Shown: in pieces, positions 1 through 5,064 of the stretch
Layout: each line of letters opens with the position of its first letter
How positions within the stretch are numbered: the stretch's first letter is position 1
Assembly (NCBI GenBank): GCA_002501485.1
Contig: DLTS01000092.1
Coordinates: 14,413 to 19,476, forward strand
Origin: Acidimicrobiaceae bacterium UBA7830
Lineage (GTDB): Bacteria > Actinomycetota > Acidimicrobiia > Acidimicrobiales > Ilumatobacteraceae
DNA: 5,064 nt
Reading direction: 5' to 3'
Notes under the pieces: generated by a model
What the model was told of the DNA's origin: nothing
Databases searched by the model: none
What the model saw: only the letters and a program-made list of their open reading frames with translations
Position numbers and translations under genes: made by a program

Positions 1-18
1 GGGTAGTGCTGAACAATC

Positions 19-81
19 CGCAGCAACCTAGTTTTTGCGGACATTCGGCTGGTGGCGCGCACCGTCTAACTCGTTGCTGCG
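19..81. repeat. 9-bp perfect inverted repeat enclosing a GC hairpin
   Basis: CGCAGCAAC (19-27) recurs in inverse as GTTGCTGCG (73-81). The 45-nt interval contains a second perfect palindromic stem, GGTG-GCGCG-CACC (51-63). Nothing in the pattern fits a tRNA (no T-arm consensus). It could be a folded leader or small RNA, or an imperfect terminator; no U-tract follows on either strand. The whole 1-222 stretch has no gene I can support. Confidence 0.4.
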
Positions 82-150
82 CGAAGAAAGAAGTACCCGA
101 TGAGCACCCTTGTCTCGAGTGGCGCATTTTACACGGATGAAAACTCTTTC

Positions 151-178
151 GTGGCCTCACGAAATGCGGTTGAGGCAC
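151..178 (-). terminator. Hairpin downstream of the MaoC-like gene, possible operon terminator
   Basis: About 45 nt past the TGA of the last gene, the minus strand forms GCCTCA (175-170) with TGAGGC (159-154), extending to 8 bp (GTGCCTCA with TGAGGC-C-AC) if one C is bulged; the loop is 11 nt. The following sequence ACGAAAGAGTTTTC contains only a short T run and can itself fold as GAAA/TTTC, so the U-tract is poor. It is the best terminator candidate for the operon, but weak. Confidence 0.35.
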
Positions 179-222
179 TACTTTGTGGAGTGATTACTTT
201 CACCTGTAAGACAGCACCTAAA

Positions 223-1188
223 TCACGGTGCCCACACGACAGGTGTCCAGCGAAGAATATGGCCTGACCCTCCATCAACCGTCGAGCCATTGACTTCCAA
301 GCGCAGCAATCTGCCAGTACCAACTGGCAATTCCTCAACAAGACGGTGACTGAATTCAAGGAGATCGCCTTCATAAGCGGGGCCAATATGATCACATCCA
401 TCCCATGACACGACGTGGGCGAGGCCCGGAAGAATTCGGGTAAGAGATGCCTGCGCAAGAGCTTGAACATGCCCCCCGTAAACAAGACGACGGCCGCCAG
501 CACCAAGAGTCTGGTCTCGGTGTACCGCCGCCTGATTAAAGGTGCTTCGCGCAAATGGTGCCGCAAGATCGATGTGATCTCGGAGTGGGTCGGCGCGCTC
601 CTCATCGATCGACCAATCAGAGAAGGGCAGAGTGGACAGATTCCAGTCAGGAACCGTTCCGACGAGTTCGCTGAGAGGAGTAGGGTCCGACGGCCCCGGA
701 ATGTCATCGGCATGGCCTGTTCCACCAGCCCGAGCGGGGATCAGTGCACAACGCTCATACTGAACAATGGGACCATGTTCAGACGAGGTCGTGATGCCCA
801 ACCAGACCTTTCCGCGGTGCTGGTCACCCTTGGCCGCTGATTCTCGTAAGCCGAGCACGGTTGTGGTCGTGGTGAGCGTCTCCCCGATATGCACCGGCCG
901 AAGAATTCGAACCGAGCGGTAATAGAGATTGGCAATTGCTCGCCGCGTGGCATTTGTTGTCTGCCCGATCGAAAAGTGCATAACAAGACCAGGATTCGCA
1001 AGCGCATCAGAGTCACCAGACACCTGTTGATGGATCATGCGGTCAGCGGTCTGCAAATGCTGGTCACCGGTGACTGCGCGGAACCAGGAGTTATCACCTT
1101 CGGTGAGAGTTATCGACGGTAACGGAGGTATCTGTCCGCCGACCGTGAAGTCTTCAAACATCGGGCCGAATTCGTGGGGGAGCACCAT
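223..1188 (-). CDS. Double hot-dog MaoC-like acyl-CoA hydratase, mesaconyl-CoA hydratase-like
   Basis: The 321-aa product has two MaoC/hot-dog repeats. The first (about residues 8-155) opens with MFEDFTVGGQIP and contains YYRSVRILRPVHIGETL. The second (about 190-320) contains STFNQAAVHRDQTLGAGGRRLVYGGHVQALAQA. The FNQ...GRRLVYGGH block and overall architecture resemble mesaconyl-CoA hydratase / beta-methylmalyl-CoA dehydratase (Mch), which hydrates C4-C5 unsaturated acyl-CoA esters. The exact substrate cannot be inferred. The hydratase D-x4-H motif is split: the N-terminal half has Asp42 but Thr47, the C-terminal half Asn218 and His223. No signal peptide or membrane segment is present, so it is cytoplasmic. 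The ATG at 1188 is chosen because the family begins just before FEDF; an in-frame TTG at 1218 would add 10 residues, and neither has a clear ribosome site. Same strand and close spacing suggest read-through from the rib operon. Confidence 0.85.
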   Translation of the reverse strand: MVLPHEFGPMFEDFTVGGQIPPLPSITLTEGDNSWFRAVTGDQHLQTADRMIHQQVSGDSDALANPGLVMHFSIGQTTNATRRAIANLYYRSVRILRPVHIGETLTTTTTVLGLRESAAKGDQHRGKVWLGITTSSEHGPIVQYERCALIPARAGGTGHADDIPGPSDPTPLSELVGTVPDWNLSTLPFSDWSIDEERADPLRDHIDLAAPFARSTFNQAAVHRDQTLGAGGRRLVYGGHVQALAQASLTRILPGLAHVVSWDGCDHIGPAYEGDLLEFSHRLVEELPVGTGRLLRLEVNGSTVDGGSGHILRWTPVVWAP

Positions 1189-1247
1189 GACGGAGATGTT
1201 AGGTCGCTCGCCACCCAACTCTCACATCGTTGCGGCGATAGGCAAAT

Positions 1248-1733
1248 TTACTTATCTACCAGTTGCTCGAAGACCGCAAGAAGTTCGAGAGCCGCAGCGG
1301 CAGCTTCTGCGCCCTTATTTCCCGGTCCTTCCACAGACCGCTCATCTGCTTGGGCTTCGGTTTCGACAGTGAGAATTCCATTCGTGACCACGCGTCCTGA
1401 GTCGAGTCCGACTCTCATAATTCCGGATGCGCTCTCATTCGACACCACTTCGAAGTGGTAGGTGTCGCCCCGCAACACCACACCGAGCGCGATTGCCGCG
1501 TCGAAGGCGCCCGTTGCGAGAGCTGCTTTAATTGCGATTGGTATTTCGAGTGCTCCGGGCACCTTGATTGAGGTGATGTCGCCTTCGGCAACTCCGGCGT
1601 TGAGCAACTCCTGGCGTGCTCCGTTTTCGAGGCGATTGACGATCAGGTCATTCCACCGAGCGCAGACGAGTACGATTCGTTGGCCGGCGCCATTGAGCTT
1701 TGGAGCGATTCCGGTGGTGAGATTCTTACTCAT
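1248..1733 (-). CDS. ribH: 6,7-dimethyl-8-ribityllumazine synthase
   Basis: Lumazine synthase condenses 5-amino-6-ribitylaminouracil with 3,4-dihydroxy-2-butanone 4-phosphate, joining the two products of the other rib enzymes. The 161-aa length is typical. Seen in order: the substrate-binding aromatic RWN (26-28), VPGALEIP (58-65), GVVLRGDTYHFEVV (84-97) with the expected catalytic His93, NGILTVETEAQADER (118-132) and the NKGAEAAAAALE helix (139-150). The usual phenylalanine of the F-N motif is Trp27, common in many bacterial homologues. The protein forms pentamers or icosahedral 60-mers in the family; the state cannot be read here. The gene overlaps ribBA by 4 nt (ATGA). The TAA stop is followed by 59 nt without a visible terminator before the next gene. 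Confidence 0.97.
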   Translation of the reverse strand: MSKNLTTGIAPKLNGAGQRIVLVCARWNDLIVNRLENGARQELLNAGVAEGDITSIKVPGALEIPIAIKAALATGAFDAAIALGVVLRGDTYHFEVVSNESASGIMRVGLDSGRVVTNGILTVETEAQADERSVEGPGNKGAEAAAAALELLAVFEQLVDK

Positions 1734-2983
1734 TGGTCGTCCTCGGGGAAGAGGTGACCCATACGATCGCGCTTTGTTCTGAGGTATTGCTCGGCTTCTG
1801 GGTGAACGGGCACGTGAATTGACTCGCGCCCTTCAATTGTGATTCCGAAACCCTCAAGTCCGCCGAACTTGGCGGGGTTGTTAGTGAGAAGTCGAAGTCG
1901 CTGAACACCAAGATCCACGAGAATTTGCGCGCCGATGCCGTATTCACGACTGTCAACTGGGAGGCCAAGTTCGAGGTTCGCGTCGACCGTATCGAGGCCT
2001 GAGTCCTGAAGCTCATAGGCCCGAAGCTTGTGGCTGATGCCGATGCCTCGGCCCTCGTGTCCTCGCAGGTAGACGACTACGCCTCGACCATTTTCTGCGA
2101 CACGTCGCATCGCCTCATTGAGTTGTGGTCCACAGTCACATTTGATGCTCGAAAAGATGTCACCTGTGAGACATTCGCTGTGCACGCGCACAAGAATCGG
2201 CTCGTCATTCGACTCGTCGGAAACATCGCCTTTTACGAAGGCTAGATGGGTTTCATTATCCAGAAGGCTTTGGAACGAGTAGGCCCGAAATTCGCCGAAC
2301 TCGGTGGGGAGTCGGGCCTCCGCCGATCGGACTACGAGTTTCTCGCTACGCCGTCGGTATCTGATGAGATCGGCGATTGAAATGAACTTAAGATTGTGTT
2401 CGTCAGCAAACGCCCGGAGCTCGGGCCCTCGCATCATGGAACCATCTTCGGAGACAAGTTCACACAACACTCCCGCTGATTCTCGGCCTGCAAGTCGGGC
2501 GAGGTCAAGTGCTGCTTCGGTGTGTCCTGCGCGTTTCAAAACGCCGCCGGGACGTGCCTGAAGAGGAAAGATATGTCCGGGTCGGTTGAACTCTTCGGCT
2601 GGGATTGACCGGTCAGCAAGTGCCGTAATGGTTGCTGCTCGGTCAGCGGCAGAAATCCCGGTGGTTGTTCCCGAACGCAGGTCGACTGTCACCGTGAATG
2701 CGGTTCCTTGCGACTCGCTGTTAGCCATTGGCGGCACCATTGGCGGAAGACGAAGGTCCGCACAACGGTCGCCGTCGAGCGATACGCAAATCACTCCTGA
2801 GGTGTAACGCACAAAAAATGCGATCGATGCGTCGGTAGCAGCATCTGCGGCCATGATGAGGTCGCCCTCGTTTTCGCGATCCTCGTCGTCGGAGACAACA
2901 ACCAGGCCTCCAGCAGCAATTACAGCAATTGCCTCTTCAACCGGGTCAAGTCGGATGGTGTCGTTATTAGCTTCAGTACTCAT
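1730..2983 (-). CDS. ribBA: Bifunctional 3,4-dihydroxy-2-butanone-4-phosphate synthase / GTP cyclohydrolase II
   Basis: This fused enzyme feeds both branches of the pathway. The RibB half (about residues 10-212) converts ribulose 5-phosphate to the four-carbon donor and formate. It shows DDEDRENEGD (32-41), TSGVICVSL (61-69), TAFTVTVD (94-101), RPGHIFPLQA (134-143), GHTEAALDL (153-161) and the GVLCELV metal-site segment (171-177). The RibA half (about 213-410) opens the GTP imidazole ring. It shows VRVHSECLTGDIF (265-277), zinc cysteines 271, 282 and 284, the GHEGRGIG loop (308-315), YGIGAQIL (348-355) and LTNNPAK (366-372). Length (417 aa) is normal for actinobacterial and Firmicutes fusions, and both halves look catalytically intact. 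It starts 10 nt after the ribE stop with only a weak GGA (2991-2989) as ribosome site, so translation may depend on coupling. Its TGA overlaps the ribH ATG. Confidence 0.97.
   Translation of the reverse strand: MSTEANNDTIRLDPVEEAIAVIAAGGLVVVSDDEDRENEGDLIMAADAATDASIAFFVRYTSGVICVSLDGDRCADLRLPPMVPPMANSESQGTAFTVTVDLRSGTTTGISAADRAATITALADRSIPAEEFNRPGHIFPLQARPGGVLKRAGHTEAALDLARLAGRESAGVLCELVSEDGSMMRGPELRAFADEHNLKFISIADLIRYRRRSEKLVVRSAEARLPTEFGEFRAYSFQSLLDNETHLAFVKGDVSDESNDEPILVRVHSECLTGDIFSSIKCDCGPQLNEAMRRVAENGRGVVVYLRGHEGRGIGISHKLRAYELQDSGLDTVDANLELGLPVDSREYGIGAQILVDLGVQRLRLLTNNPAKFGGLEGFGITIEGRESIHVPVHPEAEQYLRTKRDRMGHLFPEDDQ
1740..1744 (-). promoter_or_regulatory. Ribosome binding site of ribH
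   Basis: GAGGA (1744-1740) sits 6 nt before the ribH ATG within the final ribBA codons. It is the clearest Shine-Dalgarno sequence of the operon and, with the ATGA overlap, fixes the ribH start. RibH is needed in large amounts where it forms a 60-mer, which would fit a strong site (inference). Confidence 0.65.
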
Positions 2984-2993
2984 TGTTATCCAT

Positions 2994-3566
2994 TCATGAG
3001 TTGAGGTGAGGGGTGATCATTCGCTCGACATACTTTGCAATCACGTCGACTTCGATATTGACGAGATCGTCAGGGTGTTTACTGCCAAGGTTGGTGACGT
3101 CAGCAGTGTGCGGGATCACCGCAACGGAAAACGTGTCGTCGACTACATCAACAATGGTCAGGCTGACGCCATCGACGGTGACCGACCCCTTTTCGACCAT
3201 GTACTTTGTCAATTCGGCGGGTACGCGAACCCGGAGGTCGGGGACTCGCTGCACAATGGTGCCTACAGCATCAACATGGCCTTGCACGATGTGGCCACCC
3301 ATTCGCTGAGACGCTGCAACGGCGCGCTCCAAGTTCACCAAAGTTCCAACTCCAAGTTGACGAAAAGCCGTACGTATCAACGTTTCTTCTGAGAGATCGG
3401 CTTCCCACATTGCTTCGGTGTATTCAACAACGGTGAGACAGCAACCATTCACGGCTATTGAATCTCCGAGGCCGACACCTTCGAGCACGGTCGAAGCCGT
3501 AATACGAAGGCGACCTGATTCGAGAGATTCGACAACGCCTACCTCTTCAATAATTCCGGTGAACAT
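2994..3566 (-). CDS. ribE: Riboflavin synthase, alpha subunit
   Basis: This enzyme dismutates two 6,7-dimethyl-8-ribityllumazine molecules into riboflavin and the pyrimidine precursor, the final step of the pathway; it acts as a trimer and may associate with the RibH capsid. At 190 aa it is slightly shorter than typical (about 200-215). Two lumazine-binding repeats are visible. The first starts with the invariant MFTGIIEE (1-8) and includes NGCCLTV (40-46). The second has GGHIVQGHVDAVG (90-102), KGSVTVDGVSLT (126-137) and IPHT (151-154). The tail VNIEVDVIAKYVER (169-182) is the usual C-terminal trimer helix. The strand before VPAELTKYMVEKG is a few residues shorter than in E. coli. The start is certain from the family's invariant N-terminus and the TAATG junction. 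Also called ribC in enterobacteria. Confidence 0.97.
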   Translation of the reverse strand: MFTGIIEEVGVVESLESGRLRITASTVLEGVGLGDSIAVNGCCLTVVEYTEAMWEADLSEETLIRTAFRQLGVGTLVNLERAVAASQRMGGHIVQGHVDAVGTIVQRVPDLRVRVPAELTKYMVEKGSVTVDGVSLTIVDVVDDTFSVAVIPHTADVTNLGSKHPDDLVNIEVDVIAKYVERMITPHLNS

Positions 3567-4615
3567 TACGTGGATACTCCGTTTCGGTGTGGGGGTTCAA
3601 CGAGCAACATGACATCACAATCGAGATGGCGGCTTTCGAGCACTCTTCCTGATGCGTACTCTGAAATCGATGCCGCGGGCGTCGAATTCACGAGTGGGTA
3701 GCGTGGGCTTCCTCCCATAAATCCCGGTGCAAGGTAGACGGCCCAGCGGTCGATCAGACCAGCGGTGTGGAATGATCCGAGCACCGTTGGTCCACCTTCA
3801 ATCAGCAACTGTAGGCATCCTTGCTCTCCGAGTTCATCGAGAAGATCATCGATTGAAGAATTCCATTCAAGGCAAGGGTGGATGTTCGCGTCTCGGGGCG
3901 CCGAGCCGAGCACGACACGAAGTGGGTCACGTCCTTCGACATGCCGCACGGTGAGCGATGGGTTATCGGCTCGAACCGTTCCGGCACCAACGACGATGGC
4001 ATCACTTTCTGCCCGAAGTCGATGGGCATCGCAACGGGCGGCGTCACTTGTGATCCATTGCGAGGAGCCATCTTCCGCGGCGGTGTGGCCATCGAGAGTA
4101 GCTGCAATCTTTGCCAGCACGAACGGTCGCGCTGTTTTGCGGTGGTGAATATAGGGAAGCAGTTGCTCGGTGATCTCCTCTGAAGCCACACCGACATCGA
4201 CAGCAATGTTGGCGGCCTGCAGTCGTGAGATTCCATTGCCCGCAACCTTCTCATCAGGGTCGACGATGCCAATAACGACTCGCGAAACTCCCGATGCGAT
4301 GACTGCATCGGCGCATGGGGGAGTGCGGCCCACATGGCAACACGGTTCAAGCGTGACAAAAAGAGTTGCACCTCGCGCAGCATCACCGGCCTGTTGTAGG
4401 GCCGTGGCTTCTGCATGGGGGCCGCCAACAGGTGCTGTCGCTCCGGTGCCGACGACTTCGCCGTTAGCTGCAACAACAACAGCACCAACCCACGGATTCG
4501 GTGAGGTGCTCTTGCGCACCGACGCCCCTAGAGCAAGAGCAAGGCGCATCGCCGCAGTGTCATCACCGGGTGAGATGGCGTCGAAAGCGCCGAGGTCGTG
4601 AGAAGTCTCTGTCAT
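3566..4615 (-). CDS. ribD: Bifunctional diaminohydroxyphosphoribosylaminopyrimidine deaminase / 5-amino-6-(5-phosphoribosylamino)uracil reductase
   Basis: RibD performs the second and third steps of the pyrimidine branch of riboflavin synthesis in the cytoplasm: deamination of the GTP-derived pyrimidine, then NADPH-dependent reduction of its ribose side chain. The N-terminal deaminase domain (about residues 20-150) has NPWVGAVVV (40-48), the HAE zinc/proton-transfer motif (67-69) and PCCHVGRTPPC (91-101), with zinc cysteines 92 and 101 at the usual 9-residue spacing. The reductase domain (about 163-340) has RPFVLAKIAATLDG (163-176), SQWITS (185-190), VGAGTVRADNPSLTVR (209-224) and the EGG loop (273-275). 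The stretch between RVVLGS and LIEGG is much shorter than in E. coli RibD; total length is 349 aa. The start is the first in-frame ATG, 21 nt after an in-frame TGA. It lacks a Shine-Dalgarno sequence, and about 20 residues precede the usual family start. The stop overlaps the ribE start (TAATG). Confidence 0.97.
   Translation of the reverse strand: MTETSHDLGAFDAISPGDDTAAMRLALALGASVRKSTSPNPWVGAVVVAANGEVVGTGATAPVGGPHAEATALQQAGDAARGATLFVTLEPCCHVGRTPPCADAVIASGVSRVVIGIVDPDEKVAGNGISRLQAANIAVDVGVASEEITEQLLPYIHHRKTARPFVLAKIAATLDGHTAAEDGSSQWITSDAARCDAHRLRAESDAIVVGAGTVRADNPSLTVRHVEGRDPLRVVLGSAPRDANIHPCLEWNSSIDDLLDELGEQGCLQLLIEGGPTVLGSFHTAGLIDRWAVYLAPGFMGGSPRYPLVNSTPAASISEYASGRVLESRHLDCDVMLLVEPPHRNGVST
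3577..3580 (-). promoter_or_regulatory. Ribosome binding site of ribE
   Basis: GGAG (3580-3577) lies 10 nt before the ribE ATG, inside the last codons of ribD. Together with the TAATG stop/start overlap it fixes the ribE start and suggests reinitiation by ribosomes finishing ribD. Confidence 0.6.
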
Positions 4616-4658
4616 GTTGCGTGCGGCGCGGGGTCAAGCAACAAGAGAACAGCAACAT
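4614..4658 (-). promoter_or_regulatory. Riboswitch expression platform masking the ribD start
   Basis: Between the aptamer and ribD, the RNA segment AUGUUGC (4658-4652) is perfectly complementary to GCAACAU (4620-4614), which includes the first two bases of the ribD AUG. A competing hairpin, CAGCA (4665-4661) with UGCUG (4654-4650), shares three bases with the masking strand, so the two folds exclude each other. A second GUUGC copy (4642-4638) could also pair with the GCAAC before the start. There is no terminator hairpin with a U-tract, so control of translation initiation is more likely than attenuation. Direct coupling to the P1 strand is not visible by eye. Confidence 0.5.
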
Positions 4659-4672
4659 CGTGCTGCCCGTTC

Positions 4673-4789
4673 ACCTGCTCTCATCCGGACTATTACCGTC
4701 GGCCCCGGAATTTCACCGGATCGGCCTCTGCCGAAACAGAGGTTCGCGGGCTATACCGCCGGTCGGGACTTACACCCAACCCCGCAGGT
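4673..4789 (-). ncRNA. FMN riboswitch aptamer (RFN element)
   Basis: The minus strand carries the RFN element almost to consensus. P1 is ACCTGC (4789-4784) pairing with GCAGGT (4678-4673). The conserved core blocks follow in order: GTAAGTCCCGACCGGCGGT, then AGCCCGCGAACC, then GGTGAAATTCCGG, then GCCGACGGTAATAGTCCGGATG. The variable arm is a perfect CCTCTG/CAGAGG hairpin with a TTTCGG loop (4742-4725). RFN elements bind flavin mononucleotide and reduce expression of riboflavin synthesis or transport genes when FMN is plentiful. Here it sits directly in front of ribD, so it should control the whole operon. No canonical core position looks lost; the GTGAAAG box of many RFN elements reads GTGTAAG here. 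Confidence 0.97.
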
Positions 4790-4807
4790 CATTAAGTTGT
4801 GTCCCTC

Positions 4808-4836
4808 ATCGTACCTGCTAAGACACGCCACGTCAG
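4808..4836 (-). promoter_or_regulatory. Probable promoter of the riboflavin operon
   Basis: Reading the minus strand, CTGACG (4836-4831, four of six matches to TTGACA) is followed after exactly 17 nt by TACGAT (4813-4808), which fits the TAnnaT -10 consensus of the principal sigma factor. Transcription would start near 4801-4802, about a dozen nt before the first P1 base of the FMN aptamer and roughly 187 nt before the ribD start. This is where a riboswitch-controlled promoter is expected. No operator or activator site is evident. A 5-bp GGACT/AGTCC repeat lies just upstream (within 4846-4866) and may be chance. Confidence 0.6.
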
Positions 4837-4928
4837 TGTTGTTCGCGGGGACTTCTCCCAACAGTCCAGACGTGACGTTGCAGACGAACTCACGAATCTG
4901 ATCTTTGTGGGGAATGAATGGAATCATC

Positions 4929-4973
4929 CTCAGTCGCAAAATCGGCTGGAGAACATCAGCATGAGGGACTGAG
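4929..4973 (-). terminator. Inverted repeat after the upstream gene, possible weak terminator
   Basis: Five to eleven nt past the TGA of the upstream partial gene, CTCAGTC (4973-4967) is perfectly repeated in inverse as GACTGAG (4935-4929). As minus-strand RNA the stem extends by a G-U and a U-A pair, which the plus-strand transcript could not form equally. The 31-nt loop holds a smaller GCTG/CAGC stem. There is no U-tract after the stem (GATGATTC follows), so it is not a classical intrinsic terminator. It could instead protect the 3' end or be chance. Confidence 0.3.
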
Positions 4974-4977
4974 AAAA

Positions 4978-5064
4978 TCACTCGAGGGCACACCACGGCT
5001 TAATTCCGATTTCGGCCTCGAGCTCAGCTAGTAAGTCATCCTCGGTGGTCCTATGAGACCGCAG
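4978..5064 (-). CDS. C-terminal end of an unidentified protein (5' partial, runs off the window)
   Basis: The minus strand is open from the window edge to a TGA at 4980-4978, giving 28 residues that end ...TTEDDLLAELEAEIGIKPWCALE. The acidic, amphipathic stretch DDLLAELEAEIG looks like a genuine protein tail (a short helix, then a Trp/Cys-containing end) rather than random sequence. It lies on the same strand as the rib operon, about 165 nt upstream of the proposed rib promoter, so it is probably the last gene of the preceding transcription unit. Too little is present to assign a family, and I do not propose a function. Codon choice is mixed (GAG, CTC, GCC beside TTA, CTA). Support is only the open frame and its composition, so confidence is moderate. 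Confidence 0.5.
   Translation of the reverse strand: MRSHRTTEDDLLAELEAEIGIKPWCALE

Noticed and set aside
1..62. Possible start of a minus-strand gene (GTG at 62 or ATG at 44, reading MSAKTRLLRIVQHY to the edge)
   Set aside because: Only about 14-20 codons are visible, there is no ribosome site, and the segment overlaps the inverted repeat, so it cannot be supported.
3..140. Plus-strand frame open from the left edge to a TGA at 138-140
   Set aside because: Its 45 residues are Cys/His/Arg-rich with no recognisable motif and resemble a chance open frame; it could only be judged with more upstream sequence.
129..725. 198-codon minus-strand ORF overlapping the MaoC-like gene
   Set aside because: It is an alternative frame of the MaoC-like gene, which has clear hot-dog motifs in its own frame.
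3802..4488. 228-codon minus-strand open frame inside ribD
   Set aside because: It is the same-strand shifted frame of ribD, with no recognisable motifs; ribD shows all deaminase and reductase signatures without a frameshift.
4170..4601. Long plus-strand open frame (143 codons) opposite ribD
   Set aside because: It is antisense to an unambiguous ribD deaminase domain, is rich in Ala/Pro/Thr/Ser as expected for a shadow frame in GC-biased DNA, and has no family motifs.
4616..4672. Transcription terminator in the riboswitch expression platform
   Set aside because: The hairpins here are not followed by a run of U residues, so attenuation by an intrinsic terminator is not supported.
4751..4996. 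81-codon minus-strand ORF covering the rib promoter and the 5' part of the aptamer
   Set aside because: It overlaps the TGA of the upstream gene, the promoter and conserved RFN bases. Its peptide is motif-free and has no credible ribosome site.

Overview
The window holds a riboflavin biosynthesis operon, read entirely from the minus strand (right to left). The order is FMN riboswitch, ribD, ribE, ribBA, ribH, then a gene for a double hot-dog, MaoC-like acyl-CoA hydratase. All four rib genes are intact and carry the expected family motifs. Together they supply every dedicated enzyme step from GTP and ribulose 5-phosphate to riboflavin; only the dephosphorylation of the pyrimidine intermediate, done by general phosphatases, is not encoded here.

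The likely source is a bacterium of the Actinomycetota, possibly Acidimicrobiia. This rests on the ribD-E-BA-H order with a fused RibBA, an RFN leader, frequent Ala/Val/Asp/Arg, an apparently mid-50s GC content, a compact RibD reductase domain, and a mesaconyl-CoA-hydratase-like neighbour. It is an inference from protein style, not from a marker gene.

Layout from right to left. 5064-4978 is the last 28 codons of an unidentified minus-strand gene. 4977-4790 is non-coding: it has a 7-bp inverted repeat just after that stop codon, and a good sigma-70/SigA-type promoter (CTGACG-N17-TACGAT) whose start would fall about 12 nt before the aptamer. 4789-4673 is the FMN aptamer. 4672-4616 is a short expression platform with no U-tract and no obvious Shine-Dalgarno sequence, in which a 7-nt segment is perfectly complementary to the bases covering the ribD start. 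ribD (4615-3566), ribE (3566-2994), ribBA (2983-1730) and ribH (1733-1248) follow with TAATG, 10-nt and ATGA junctions, so they are almost certainly co-transcribed and partly translationally coupled. After 59 nt (or 29 nt from an alternative TTG start) with no visible terminator comes the MaoC-like gene (1188-223). 222-1 contains a weak terminator-like hairpin, a 9-bp inverted repeat and only unconvincing ORFs.

How the genes work together: RibBA makes both precursors (3,4-dihydroxy-2-butanone 4-phosphate and the GTP-derived pyrimidine), RibD deaminates and reduces the pyrimidine, RibH joins the two branches into lumazine, and RibE dismutates lumazine to riboflavin. FMN made from the product would close the loop by binding the leader. 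The least ordinary points are the MaoC-like gene placed under what may be FMN control, its unusual split of the hydratase D-x4-H motif between its two halves, and the start-codon-masking leader. I see no mobile element, CRISPR array, tRNA or rRNA, and no evidence of a novel multi-gene system.
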